Assembly (NCBI RefSeq): GCF_014656195.1
Contig: NZ_BNBY01000023.1
Coordinates: forward strand, 1-64,000
Source of the DNA: Kitasatospora xanthocidica
Lineage (GTDB): Bacteria; Actinomycetota; Actinomycetes; Streptomycetales; Streptomycetaceae
Length of the DNA: 64,000 nucleotides
Direction of reading: 5' to 3'
Positions 8,903 through 16,888 of this stretch are shown here, piece by piece; positions within the stretch are counted from its first letter, which is position 1, and each line of letters begins with the position of its first letter. The notes below the pieces were generated by a model. That model was not told the origin of the DNA, made no database searches, and saw only the letters and a list, made by a program, of their open reading frames with translations. The position numbers were made by a program, and so were the translations under genes.

Positions 8903-9910
8903 TCAGGCGAGGCGGAGCACCAGCTTGCCGGTGTTCTCGCCGCGGAACAGCATCTGGAAGGTCTCCGGGAAGTCGTCCACGGTGCCCTCCACCACCTGCT
9001 CCTTCACGGCGATCCGGCCGTCGCCGATCCAGCCCGCGATCTCGGCGGCGGCCTCCGCGTACCGGCGGGCGTAGTCGAACACCACGAAGCCCTCCATCCG
9101 GGCCCGGCGCACCAGCAGCGCCAGGTAGTTGGACGGGCCCTGGACGGCGCTCTCGTTGTTGTACTGGCTGATCGCGCCGCAGACCACCACCCGGGCGTGC
9201 AGGGCGAGCGAGGTCAGCGCGGCGTCCAGGACCGGACCGCCGACGTTGTCGAAGTAGACGTCGACGCCGTCGGGGGCGTGGGTGCGCAGCGCCTTGCGGA
9301 CGTCCTCGGCGCGGTAGTCGATCGCCGCGTCGAAGCCCAGCTCCCCGGTGAGCAGCGCGCACTTCTCGGGGCCGCCGGCGATGCCGATCACCCGGCAGCC
9401 CTTCACCTTGGCGATCTGCCCGACCATGCTGCCGACCGCCCCGGCGGCGCCGGAGACGAGGACGGTCTCGCCCTCCTTGAGCGCCCCGACCTCCAGCAGC
9501 CCGAAGTACGCCGTCATGCCGGGCATCCCGAGGGCGCCGAGGTAGGTGGACAGCGGCGCGAGCGCGGGATCCACGGTGATCGCGCCCTTGCCGTCGGAGA
9601 GCGCGTACTCCTGCACCCCGAAGGCCCCGACCACGTGCTCCCCGACCGCGAACCGCGGGTGGTTCGACGCGACGACCTCGACCACCGAACCGGCCCGCAT
9701 CACCTCGCCCAGCCCCACCGGCGGCAGGTACGAGGGCCGGTCGTCCAGCCACCCCCGCATCGCCGGGTCGAGCGACACGTACTTCGTCCGCCCCAGGAAC
9801 TCCCCGTCCCCGGGCACCCCCACCGGCTCGCTCCCGTGCCCCCAGTCCTCCGCCCGGACCTCCCCGACCGGCCGACGGGCAAGGCGGATCTGACGGTTGA
9901 CTGCGGTCAT
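8903..9910 (-). CDS. NADP-dependent MDR-family oxidoreductase (alkenal/enone reductase type)
   Basis: 335 aa medium-chain dehydrogenase/reductase without catalytic zinc ligands, closest in layout to leukotriene B4 12-hydroxydehydrogenase / prostaglandin reductase and plant 2-alkenal reductase. The N-terminal domain has KYVSLDPAMRGWLDD, typical of this subgroup. The Rossmann domain (about 130-260) has AAGAVGSMVGQIAKVKGCRV. Likely reaction is NADPH reduction of the C=C bond of alpha,beta-unsaturated carbonyls or quinone-like electrophiles. The ATG at 9910 follows AGGAGACGTC. The leader has a 10-bp hairpin and, upstream of it, a TetR-type palindrome, so induction by an electrophile through a distant TetR repressor is plausible. 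Confidence 0.9.
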   Translation of the reverse strand: MTAVNRQIRLARRPVGEVRAEDWGHGSEPVGVPGDGEFLGRTKYVSLDPAMRGWLDDRPSYLPPVGLGEVMRAGSVVEVVASNHPRFAVGEHVVGAFGVQEYALSDGKGAITVDPALAPLSTYLGALGMPGMTAYFGLLEVGALKEGETVLVSGAAGAVGSMVGQIAKVKGCRVIGIAGGPEKCALLTGELGFDAAIDYRAEDVRKALRTHAPDGVDVYFDNVGGPVLDAALTSLALHARVVVCGAISQYNNESAVQGPSNYLALLVRRARMEGFVVFDYARRYAEAAAEIAGWIGDGRIAVKEQVVEGTVDDFPETFQMLFRGENTGKLVLRLA

Positions 9911-9928
9911 GACGTCTCCTGGTCACAC

Positions 9929-9979
9929 ATCGGGGCTCTGAAACCGAACGAGCCCCGATTCTAAGCAAGCGCTTATTCA
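9929..9979 (-). promoter_or_regulatory. Leader hairpin and TetR-type operator of the oxidoreductase gene
   Basis: ATCGGGGCTC (9929-9938) pairs with GAGCCCCGAT (9950-9959), a perfect 10-bp stem starting 18 nt before the start codon. Just upstream, AAGCGCTT (9967-9974) lies inside TAAGCAAGCGCTTATT, a sequence style common for TetR-family operators in actinobacteria. No TetR gene adjoins it. Confidence 0.45.
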
Positions 9980-10040
9980 TCTGACCAGGGGCCTGCGCAG
10001 AGGAAAGAGCCGAGCGGAAGACCCGCGTATGCTGCGCTCC

Positions 10041-10517
10041 GTGGAGACGGAGATCATCGAGGGAGTGCCCACCCCGGTGGCGCACTCCTGGGCCCACCAG
10101 ACCACGGTCGACCTGGTCCGGTTGCAGATCGGCCCGCGACAGCGCGAACTCGGTTTGCGCGCGGGCTCGGGAGACCTCGCCCTCCCGGGGACGGGGGACC
10201 GGTACGTGCCCGACCTGGCCGTCGTGCCGCGCGAACTGGCCAAGGCGAAGGGCGCCTTGCTGCCCGACCAGACGGTCCTCGTCGTCGAGGTCACCTCGCC
10301 CTCGAACGGCGACACCGACCGGACCGTGAAGCGCCGCCGGTACGCCCAGTTCGGTGCGCCGCTCTACCTGCTGGTGGACCGGCAGGAGCGGGCCTGCACG
10401 CTGTTCTCCCAACCCGGCACACTGGGTTACACCCGGGTCGAGGGGCCGCACCCGTTCGGGATCCCGGTGCGGCTTCCCGAGCCGTTCGAACTGGACCTGG
10501 ACACCACCGAGTTCTGA
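10041..10517 (+). CDS. Uma2-family (DUF820) putative endonuclease
   Basis: 158 aa protein of the Uma2/DUF820 family, which has a PD-(D/E)XK restriction-endonuclease-like fold. The expected acidic residues are in RYVPDLAVV and VLVVEVTSPSN. The family is common and expanded in Streptomyces and cyanobacteria; its cellular role is not established. An ATG exists at 10029, but TATGCT (10028-10033) looks like a -10 box placed 7 nt before GTG 10041, so a leaderless transcript starting at that GTG is more likely. It lacks the longer N-terminal helix seen in many members. Confidence 0.8.
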   Translation: METEIIEGVPTPVAHSWAHQTTVDLVRLQIGPRQRELGLRAGSGDLALPGTGDRYVPDLAVVPRELAKAKGALLPDQTVLVVEVTSPSNGDTDRTVKRRRYAQFGAPLYLLVDRQERACTLFSQPGTLGYTRVEGPHPFGIPVRLPEPFELDLDTTEF

Positions 10518-10551
10518 CGCCCCACGGGCCGTCCGGCTGCCGTGGTCGCGG

Positions 10552-11295
10552 TCAGCTCCCGTCGATCTCCCGGCTGTCGGACGCCCCGAGGGGGTGGCAG
10601 GTCCAGTCGATGCGGAGCGGGGTGTCACCGGCGAGGAGGACGGCGTCGACGGCGGAGTACTCCTCGCCCCACGAGCGCGCGTCGTGGCGCTGCCCGCCAC
10701 GGGGCTCGGCCCGGACCTCCAGGGGCGGCCGGCTGTCGGCCGGCCGGTACGGGGACGGGTCCCAGCCCGGGGCGGTGAGCAGGCCGGGCCGGTCGGCGGT
10801 GGCCTCCAGCCGGGTGTAGAGCAGGCCGCCGACCCGCAGTGCCCCGCTGTGCCAGACCCGGATGCCGTCCTCCCCACCGCCCGGAGGCTCCAGCGGCGCG
10901 GGTTCGGCGACCAGCTCGGCCACCGTGGACGGGGTCACCGCGGCGTCGAGGAAGAGCCCCACCGACCGGGGCAGCAGGGAGTGGTGCACCACGAGCACCG
11001 GCCCGTTCCGCTGCGCCACCCGCCCGAACTGGCAGACCACGAACTGGACGCCGTACTCCGGGTCGTCGACGAGCCCGGGCAGCGCCAGCGTGCCGTACGG
11101 GCGCCCGGGCACGGTGAGGTAGACCAGCCACGGTGACACGGCCCCGCCGGCGGGCGGCACCGGGCGGTGTTCGAGGGCGAGCACGGTGAGCAGGCCGGCC
11201 GGGGTGTCCAGGAGGCCGCCGTGGCTGAGCCGGGTGCCGGGGGTGTCGACGAGTGTCTCGGGCGGGCGCAGCAGGGTGGGGCCGTCGGAGTGCAT
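10552..11295 (-). CDS. Hypothetical protein, unknown function
   Basis: 247 aa, no recognised family and no signal peptide or membrane segment. It is rich in beta-type segments (GGLLDTPAGLLTVLALEHR, YGVQFVVCQFGR, NGPVLVVHH), and could be a beta-sandwich or enzyme-like fold. The second half contains a Pro/Asp-rich stretch (PGWDPSPYRPADSRPP). The start codon at 11295 is 7 nt downstream of TACCCT (11303-11308 on the forward strand), so it is probably translated from a leaderless mRNA. Coding bias and a single long frame support a real gene. Confidence 0.65.
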   Translation of the reverse strand: MHSDGPTLLRPPETLVDTPGTRLSHGGLLDTPAGLLTVLALEHRPVPPAGGAVSPWLVYLTVPGRPYGTLALPGLVDDPEYGVQFVVCQFGRVAQRNGPVLVVHHSLLPRSVGLFLDAAVTPSTVAELVAEPAPLEPPGGGEDGIRVWHSGALRVGGLLYTRLEATADRPGLLTAPGWDPSPYRPADSRPPLEVRAEPRGGQRHDARSWGEEYSAVDAVLLAGDTPLRIDWTCHPLGASDSREIDGS

Positions 11296-11357
11296 GGCCG
11301 CGAGGGTAGGCGACCTGTCGGCGCGGTCCCCGGCCGCCGCACCGACAGGTCAGCCGG

Positions 11358-12434
11358 TCAGCCCTCGCCGGGGGCCGCGGCGGGGTGGGCGTCGGCCGGC
11401 TGCCAGCCGAGCGCCGGTCCGAGGCGGGTGGCGAGGTCGGTGAGGATCTGGACGTAGTCCCGGTGCTCGAAGCTGAACGGCAGCGCGAAGGCGACCTCGT
11501 CGACCTCCCGGTACCCGGTGTGGGCGTGCAGCCGTTCGACGAGTTCCGGGGTGGTGCCGACCAGGTCCGGGGCGAACAGCAGCCGGGCCGGGCCCTGCGG
11601 CGCGAGGGTGCGCGGGGTGCGGGAGCGGGCGTACGCCTCGTACCTGGCGCGCTGTTCGGGGGTGGCGGTGTCGGTGGGGATGACCACCAGCCCCTGGGAG
11701 ACCCGGGCCCGCTCGCCGTCGGGGTGGCGTTCGCGGTAGGCGCGGATCTGGGTGGCCTGGATCGCGCCGAAGTCCGGCTGCCCGTCCGGGGCCGAGGCCC
11801 CGTTCTCGCTCTCGTCCTTGACGACGCTGCTGGTGAGCAGGTTGAGCCCCTGCTCGCCGGCCCATCGGGCGGAGCGCAGGCTGCCGGCGCCGTACCAGAG
11901 CCGGTCGGCGAGGCCGGGGGAGTGCGGCTGGACGCGGCGGGAGTACACCTCGATGCCCTCGGTGCCGGCGAAGTCGGAGGCGTCCTCGCCGCGGACGAGG
12001 GCGAGCAGGCGTTCGGCGCGGCGGGGGCTGAAGTCCTCGGCCCCGGCGGTGTCGGGGTAGAGCGCGTCACGGACGTGCTCGTAGTGGGTGGGCGGGCCGA
12101 CGCTGAAGCCGGGGTTGAGCCGGCCGCCGGACAGGACGTCCACGGTGGCGAGGTCCTCGGCGAGCCGCAGCGGGTTCTCCCAGCCGAGCGGGGTGACGGC
12201 GGTGCCGAGCTGGATGCGGCTGGTGCGCTGGGTGGCGGCGGCGAGGACGGCGACGGGGGAGGAGATCCCGTACTGGAGGTGGCGGTGGCGCAGCCAGGCG
12301 CTGTCGAAGCCGAGCTGCTCGCCGAGGGTGATGAGGTCGAGGGTGGACTCGTGGCCGCGGCGCGGGTCCGCCTCGTCGAAGAGCCCGATGGTGAGGAAGC
12401 CGAGCTTGCGCAGCGGGCGGGGGTGCGGCGACAT
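11358..12434 (-). CDS. LLM-class flavin-dependent oxidoreductase
   Basis: 358 aa luciferase-like monooxygenase (TIM-barrel, FMN or F420 dependent). Visible markers are LGFLTIGLFDE at the first strand, LGEQLGFDSAWLRHRH, LSGGRLNPGFSVG (flavin phosphate region) and WYGAGSLRSARWAGEQGLNL. The start is the ATG at 12434, which places the first beta-strand at residue 10; a longer upstream frame has no family sequence. The substrate is unknown. A block of five phased 10-bp repeats lies 116-165 bp upstream, in the presumed promoter region. Confidence 0.88.
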   Translation of the reverse strand: MSPHPRPLRKLGFLTIGLFDEADPRRGHESTLDLITLGEQLGFDSAWLRHRHLQYGISSPVAVLAAATQRTSRIQLGTAVTPLGWENPLRLAEDLATVDVLSGGRLNPGFSVGPPTHYEHVRDALYPDTAGAEDFSPRRAERLLALVRGEDASDFAGTEGIEVYSRRVQPHSPGLADRLWYGAGSLRSARWAGEQGLNLLTSSVVKDESENGASAPDGQPDFGAIQATQIRAYRERHPDGERARVSQGLVVIPTDTATPEQRARYEAYARSRTPRTLAPQGPARLLFAPDLVGTTPELVERLHAHTGYREVDEVAFALPFSFEHRDYVQILTDLATRLGPALGWQPADAHPAAAPGEG

Positions 12435-12549
12435 GGTGGCGGCTCCGCGGGTGAGGCGGCCCCGGGGAGGGCCGGTCGACTGGTGCCCTCCGAACGTACG
12501 CACCGGTGCCCGGGGCCGACAAGATCGGCACGCGATCCGGCCACGGCGT

Positions 12550-12599
12550 CGCAACCGGCCGCAATCAGCCGCAACCGGCCGTAACGGGGCGCAACACGG
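12550..12599. repeat. Five phased 10-bp direct repeats (CGCAAC type)
   Basis: Five consecutive decamers: CGCAACCGGC, CGCAATCAGC, CGCAACCGGC, CGTAACGGGG, CGCAACACGG. The exact 10-bp register puts the CGNAA core on one face of the helix. It lies upstream of the LLM oxidoreductase. A second short tandem repeat (CGGATGGACGCC twice and a partial copy, about 12628-12660) lies between it and the next gene. Confidence 0.7.
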
Positions 12600-12680
12600 C
12601 GCCACGGGTGCGGGGCCCGCCCACCCGGATGGACGCCCGGATGGACGCCCGGGCGGACGGTGCCCCGCGTCGGTCGGCCG

Positions 12681-13070
12681 TCAGCAGCTGCGCAGCTCCG
12701 GGCTTTGGTTGCGGATCTGGTTGTGCAGCGAGGTGAACTCGCGGTACGCCGCGCTGTCCTCGGCGCCGGGCCGGAAGGCGCCGACACGGTGGCAGTTGAC
12801 GAAGGCGAGCTTCACGCCGAAGTGGTCCTCCAGGCTCCCCCGGATGGCGTTGCTGGCCAGCGCGCGCAGCAGCTGGGCCCGCTCCTCGTCGCTGGGCGTG
12901 GTGTTGTCGGTGGTGAACTCCTGGTCACCGGCGGCGAGTTCGGTGCTGAGCCCGGCGACGACCTGGTAGGCGTACGGGAGCGAGGCGCGGACGGTCTCGA
13001 GGAAGTCGGCCTCCTCGACGCGGCCCTCCCGGGCCTGGGCGAGGAGGGCGGGGGAGACGTCGAGCGACAT
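12681..13070 (-). CDS. SCO5389-family protein
   Basis: 129 aa soluble protein that I recognise as the SCO5389 type conserved in Streptomyces: MSLDVSPALL at the N terminus, a SLPYAYQVVAGL helix, RALASNAIRGSLEDHFGVKL, the FVNCHRVGAF motif and NQSPELRSC at the C terminus. Function is not established. Conserved Cys/His positions (NCHR and the terminal Cys) could bind metal, which is inference. The ATG at 13070 has AAAGAGGAC upstream. A Zur-box-like sequence lies about 90 nt upstream of the start, which would fit zinc-controlled expression. Confidence 0.8.
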   Translation of the reverse strand: MSLDVSPALLAQAREGRVEEADFLETVRASLPYAYQVVAGLSTELAAGDQEFTTDNTTPSDEERAQLLRALASNAIRGSLEDHFGVKLAFVNCHRVGAFRPGAEDSAAYREFTSLHNQIRNQSPELRSC

Positions 13071-13158
13071 GGGTGTCCTCTTTCGGGAGTGCAAAAGGGG
13101 GTACGGGGGTCCGGCTGCCGGTGGGCAGCGGTCAACGGCACGCAACGGCTATCGAAGA

Positions 13159-13173
13159 TGAAAACCATTGCAA
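13159..13173. promoter_or_regulatory. Zur-box-like sequence upstream of the SCO5389-type gene
   Basis: TGAAAACCATTGCAA, an AT-rich 15-mer standing out in GC-rich DNA. Read on the minus strand it matches the Streptomyces Zur consensus TGAAAATGATTTTCA at about 11 of 15 positions, with the TTTTCA half intact. It is 3' of the efflux gene and 5' of the SCO5389-type gene. Confidence 0.35.
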
Positions 13174-13204
13174 GAAAGACTCTCCCGGTCCCCATGACGC
13201 CCTG

Positions 13205-14749
13205 TCAAGCACCGCCCCCCGAAGGGCTGACGGCCGCCGGCTCCGGCAGCCGGCGCACCTTGATGACGAGCGCCGCGATGACGACGGCCAGCGCCGCGAA
13301 GACCAGGCCCAGCTGGAAGGCGCTGGAGATGCCGTGCACCAGCACCTGCGAGGAGTACGGCTGCGGGAGCTGTCCGGTCGCCTTGAAGCGCAGGGCCTCC
13401 TGCGGGGTGGCCTGCTGGAGGAACTTCCCGGCCTGCTGCCGGGCCTCGTCGCGGCTCGCCGTGCCGTACACCGTGACCAGGATCGACAGGCCCAGCGAAC
13501 CGCCCACCTGCTGGGTGGTGTTGAGCATGCCGGTGGCGGCGCCCGTCTCGTGCGGGGCGACCTTGGAGACGGCGGTGAGCATCACCGGCACGAAGATCGA
13601 GCCCATGCCGAAGCCGAACAGCAGGGTCGGGCCTAGGATGCCGCCGACATAGCTGCTGTTGATGTCGATCCGGCTCGCCCAGGCGACTCCGGTGAGCACC
13701 AGGACCGAGCCGGTGACCAGGAACGGCTTGGGGCCCCACCGCAGTTGGTTGCGGGCGGCGAACTGGGCGGCGCCGATGATGGCCGCGCTGATCGGCAGGA
13801 AGGCGAACCCGGCCCGCAGTGGGCTGAAGCCGAGGATCTCCTGCACGAACAGGGTGATGAAGAAGAAGATGCTGAACATCGCCGCGGCCACGCAGAGCAT
13901 CAGCCCGTACGCGCCGGAGCGGTTGCGGTCGCGGAACAGGTGCAGCGGGGTGATCGGCTGCGGCACGCGCCGCTCGTTGAGCAGGAAGGCGGCCAGCAGG
14001 ACGACGGCGAGGCTGAACGCGGTCAGTGTCACCTGGTCCGTCCAGCCGTGCTCGGAGGCGCGGATGAAGCCGTACACCAGCGAGACCATGCCGGCCGTGG
14101 CGGTGAACGCGCCGGTCAGGTCGAAGCGGCCGGGGTGGCGTTCGGACTCGTTGATGTAGAGCGGTGCCAGCAGCGCGATCGCGATGCCGATCGGCACATT
14201 GACGAAGAACACCCAGCGCCAGGAGAGCCAGGACGTCAGCATGCCGCCGAGCAGCAGCCCGATCGCGCCGCCCGCGCCCGCGACGGCCGAGAACACGCCG
14301 AAGGCCCGGTTGCGGTCCGGTCCTTCCTTGAAGTTGGTGGCGATCAGCGCGAGCGCGGTCGGCGAGGCGATGGCGCCGCCCAGCCCCTGCAGGGCCCGCG
14401 CGGCCAGCAGCCAGGCGGAGGAGGTCGCGAACCCGCCGAGCAGCGAGGCCAGGCTGAAGACCAGGACGCCGACGACGAACACCCGCCGCCGGCCGAGGAT
14501 GTCGCCGGCCCGGCCGCCGAGCAGCAGCAGCCCGCCGAAGGTCAGGGTGTAGGCGTTGATGACCCAGGACAGGTCGGTGGTGTTGAACTTCAGCGCCTGC
14601 TGGATGTGCGGCAGCGCGATGTTCACGATCGTGATGTCCAGGACGACCATCAGCTGGGTGGCCGCGATGACGGTGAGGGCTATCCCTGGGTGCTGGCCCC
14701 GACGTGCGGTCGCGGGCGGAGCCGTGGCCAGGGCACGCGAGGTGGCCAT
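13205..14749 (-). CDS. DHA2-family MFS multidrug efflux transporter (EmrB/QacA type)
   Basis: 514 aa, 14 predicted transmembrane segments, inner-membrane proton-driven drug exporter. Markers are QLMVVLDITIVNIALPHIQ in TM1 (DHA2 motif D1), WVINAYTLTFGGLLLLGGRA, GRRRVF in the TM2-3 loop (motif A) and the ALQGLGGAIASPTALALI segment. The ATG at 14749 follows GGGGAAC. It has its own promoter (TTGTGT-N17-TACTGT) and lies just downstream of a TetR regulator gene and a divergent FAD monooxygenase gene, so it is probably the export arm of that detoxification module. Confidence 0.92.
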   Translation of the reverse strand: MATSRALATAPPATARRGQHPGIALTVIAATQLMVVLDITIVNIALPHIQQALKFNTTDLSWVINAYTLTFGGLLLLGGRAGDILGRRRVFVVGVLVFSLASLLGGFATSSAWLLAARALQGLGGAIASPTALALIATNFKEGPDRNRAFGVFSAVAGAGGAIGLLLGGMLTSWLSWRWVFFVNVPIGIAIALLAPLYINESERHPGRFDLTGAFTATAGMVSLVYGFIRASEHGWTDQVTLTAFSLAVVLLAAFLLNERRVPQPITPLHLFRDRNRSGAYGLMLCVAAAMFSIFFFITLFVQEILGFSPLRAGFAFLPISAAIIGAAQFAARNQLRWGPKPFLVTGSVLVLTGVAWASRIDINSSYVGGILGPTLLFGFGMGSIFVPVMLTAVSKVAPHETGAATGMLNTTQQVGGSLGLSILVTVYGTASRDEARQQAGKFLQQATPQEALRFKATGQLPQPYSSQVLVHGISSAFQLGLVFAALAVVIAALVIKVRRLPEPAAVSPSGGGA

Positions 14750-14813
14750 GGCAGGTTCCCCAATGGCTCGGGAGCGAACGACGGGAGGGGGACGGATTCG
14801 TTCACCTCCACCG

Positions 14814-14842
14814 ACAGTAGCCCTGGGAGATAGGGAACACAA
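14814..14842 (-). promoter_or_regulatory. Promoter of the DHA2 efflux gene
   Basis: On the minus strand TTGTGT (14837-14842) and TACTGT (14814-14819) are separated by 17 bp. Upstream, CGGAAA (14853-14858) and TTTCCG (14868-14873) form a 6-bp inverted repeat that may bind a regulator. Confidence 0.5.
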
Positions 14843-14891
14843 CCGTTCATTACGGAAATGCCCGTGCTTTCCGGTCCCGGTGTTCCCGGGG

Positions 14892-15617
14892 TCAGCCGGA
14901 TGCGGGCCGCAGGTTGTTGATGAGCTGGCCGAGGGCGAACTCGAAGCGGTCGGGTCCGGTGCCGGAGATCAGCTCGGCGGCGTGGCGTCGCGTCTGCGGG
15001 AATTCCTCGGCGGGCAGCGCGGTGAAGCGGTCCAGCAACTCCTCGTGGCTGAGCACCCATTCCTGGTCCTGGTGCCGGCGCCGTTGCCGGACCAGTGACT
15101 GCTCCAGTGCGTAGGCGCTGACGTAGAGGGACAGCGCGTCGCGGGCCCATCCGGCCGTCCTCGGTTCGACGCCGCCCGCGAGCAGGATCGCCAGGATCCC
15201 TTCGCCGACCCGCAGCGTTTCCAGGTGGGTCGGCACCATGGCCAGCGCGGCGCGTGAGACTCCGGGGTATTCCAGGTACAGGTCGCGGATCTGGGTGTAC
15301 ACCCCGACCAGCTGCTCGCGCCAGGCGGCCGGGTCCGGTGCGGGGAGGACGACCTCGGAGTAGAGCCTGCCGATCAGCAGGTCGTCGAGGTCGTCCTTGT
15401 TGACGATGTGCGCGTACAGCGACGACGGTCCGGTGCCGAGCACGGCGGCGACCCGGCGGATGGTCAGCGCGTCATAGCCCTCGGTGGCGACGACTTCCAG
15501 GGCGGCGTCGGTGATCCGTTCGACGGTGATCGGCTTCTTGCGCGGTGCCGGCGCGGCGACCTCCGCTGCGGGTCGGGCGTGGCGGGCTGCGCGGCGCTGG
15601 CGGGGATCGGCGGACAT
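14892..15617 (-). CDS. TetR-family transcriptional repressor
   Basis: 241 aa. The N-terminal helix-turn-helix is clear: VERITDAALEVVATEGYDAL, then RRVAAVLGTGPSSLYAHIVN. The C-terminal part looks like the tetracycline-repressor-type ligand domain (TetR_C_1). An unusually basic tail of about 30 residues precedes the HTH. The ATG at 15617 is preferred (GGGTGG upstream); a GTG three codons earlier (15626) is possible. It is divergent from an FAD monooxygenase gene, and the 95-bp gap contains two palindromes; it most likely represses itself and the monooxygenase, and perhaps the efflux gene downstream. Confidence 0.9.
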   Translation of the reverse strand: MSADPRQRRAARHARPAAEVAAPAPRKKPITVERITDAALEVVATEGYDALTIRRVAAVLGTGPSSLYAHIVNKDDLDDLLIGRLYSEVVLPAPDPAAWREQLVGVYTQIRDLYLEYPGVSRAALAMVPTHLETLRVGEGILAILLAGGVEPRTAGWARDALSLYVSAYALEQSLVRQRRRHQDQEWVLSHEELLDRFTALPAEEFPQTRRHAAELISGTGPDRFEFALGQLINNLRPASG

Positions 15618-15632
15618 GCCGACCACCCTACC

Positions 15633-15690
15633 TTGACACGATCTAAGTTCGTTCCGTAGAACTTAGATCGTCAGAACGAACTAAGTTCGT
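15633..15690. promoter_or_regulatory. Monooxygenase promoter with two palindromic operators
   Basis: TTGACA (15633-15638) and TAGAAC (15657-15662), spacing 18 bp, form the plus-strand promoter. Arms CGATCTAAGTTC (15639-15650) and GAACTTAGATCG (15659-15670) make a perfect 12-bp inverted repeat with an 8-bp centre lying exactly across the spacer and -10. A second palindrome ACGAACT-A-AGTTCGT (15676-15690) follows. Both contain CTAAGTTC. This is a classic repressor layout and the likely target of the divergent TetR protein. Confidence 0.85.
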
Positions 15691-15712
15691 ATCGATCTCG
15701 CGGAGGTGTGTG

Positions 15713-16837
15713 ATGCGGGTTTCCGTCGTCGGAGCCGGTCTGGGAGGTCTGGCTCTCGCGCAGGGTCTGCGTGGTGCCGGGATCGAGGCCGACGTGTTCG
15801 AGCGCGACCCGGGGATCGCCGCACGGTTCCAGGGCTACCGGCTCGTGCTGAACCGGACCGGCTTCCAGGCGGTGCGCGACTGCCTGCCGACGCGCTGGCA
15901 CCCGCTGCTGGACGAGATCGTCATGGAGGCCTCCGCCGAGCAGCTGATCCTGGACCCGAGGCTGAACGAGATCGGCAGGCTCGGCGCGGGCCGGACCGGC
16001 CTCGTGGTCGACCGGCAGGTGCTGCGACACCTGTTGCTGACCGGCCTGACCGTGCACACCGACGCCGCGTTGACCGGCTACGAGGTGACGGCCGACGGCA
16101 CGGTCCGAGCCCGGTTCGACCGCCGCGACCCGGCCACCGCCGACCTGCTCGTCGGCGCGGACGGCGTCACCTCCGCCGTCCGCGCGGTCCTCTCGCCGCA
16201 GACCACCCCGACCGACACCGGCGTCCGGTTCGTCATCGGCCGCACCCCGCTGACCGAGGAGTTCGCCGGCCTGTCCAAGGCCTACGGCTCGAAGATCACC
16301 GGCGACGGCGTCAGCCTGCTGCTCGGCGCGATGCGCTTCCGCACCCCGCCGAAGCAGGCCGCCGAACAGCTGGCCCCCGACGTCACGCTGCCCGACATCG
16401 GCGACTACGTACGCTGGGCCATGATCCTCCCGCCCAACGGCTCACCGGAGAACCTGACCGCGCAGGACGCCGTGCTGTCCAGGACGGAAGGCTGGCACCC
16501 GCAACTGCGCGCGCTGATCGAGCAGGCCGACCCGGACAACAGCACACTGCTGTCCATCCGGGTGGTCAAGCCCGGCCGGCGCTGGGCGCCCGGCCCGGTC
16601 ACGCTCCTCGGCGACGCGATCCACGCCACCTCCCCGACCGGCGGCAACGGCGCCAACACCGCGCTGCGCGACGCCGACCTGCTGCGCCGCCGCCTGATCG
16701 AGGCCGACGAAGGCCGCCGGGATCTGCCCGGCGCGGTCGACGACTACGAGCGGCAGATGTTCGAGTACGGCGCCGAGGCCGTGCGCAGCAGCCTTGAGAA
16801 GCTGCCCGCCTTCGCCCCCGAAGCGAAGCTGTCCTGA
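15713..16837 (+). CDS. FAD-dependent monooxygenase (aromatic hydroxylase type)
   Basis: 374 aa group A flavin monooxygenase with PHBH fold. Motifs are the Rossmann GAGLGGLALAQGLRGAGI near the N terminus, LLVGADGVTSAVR (the DG motif region) and LLGDAIHATSPTGGNGANTA (the GD motif). Likely reaction is NAD(P)H- and O2-dependent hydroxylation of a small aromatic or an antibiotic-like compound; family members include TetX-like inactivating enzymes, but no substrate can be assigned. The ATG at 15713 follows GGAGG by six bases. The palindromic operators and the TetR gene next door suggest ligand-induced expression. Confidence 0.88.
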   Translation: MRVSVVGAGLGGLALAQGLRGAGIEADVFERDPGIAARFQGYRLVLNRTGFQAVRDCLPTRWHPLLDEIVMEASAEQLILDPRLNEIGRLGAGRTGLVVDRQVLRHLLLTGLTVHTDAALTGYEVTADGTVRARFDRRDPATADLLVGADGVTSAVRAVLSPQTTPTDTGVRFVIGRTPLTEEFAGLSKAYGSKITGDGVSLLLGAMRFRTPPKQAAEQLAPDVTLPDIGDYVRWAMILPPNGSPENLTAQDAVLSRTEGWHPQLRALIEQADPDNSTLLSIRVVKPGRRWAPGPVTLLGDAIHATSPTGGNGANTALRDADLLRRRLIEADEGRRDLPGAVDDYERQMFEYGAEAVRSSLEKLPAFAPEAKLS

Positions 16838-16888
16838 GGCCGACACTCCGCGTGGGCGGCGGTGCGTCCACCAACCGGGGCCGTGGCC

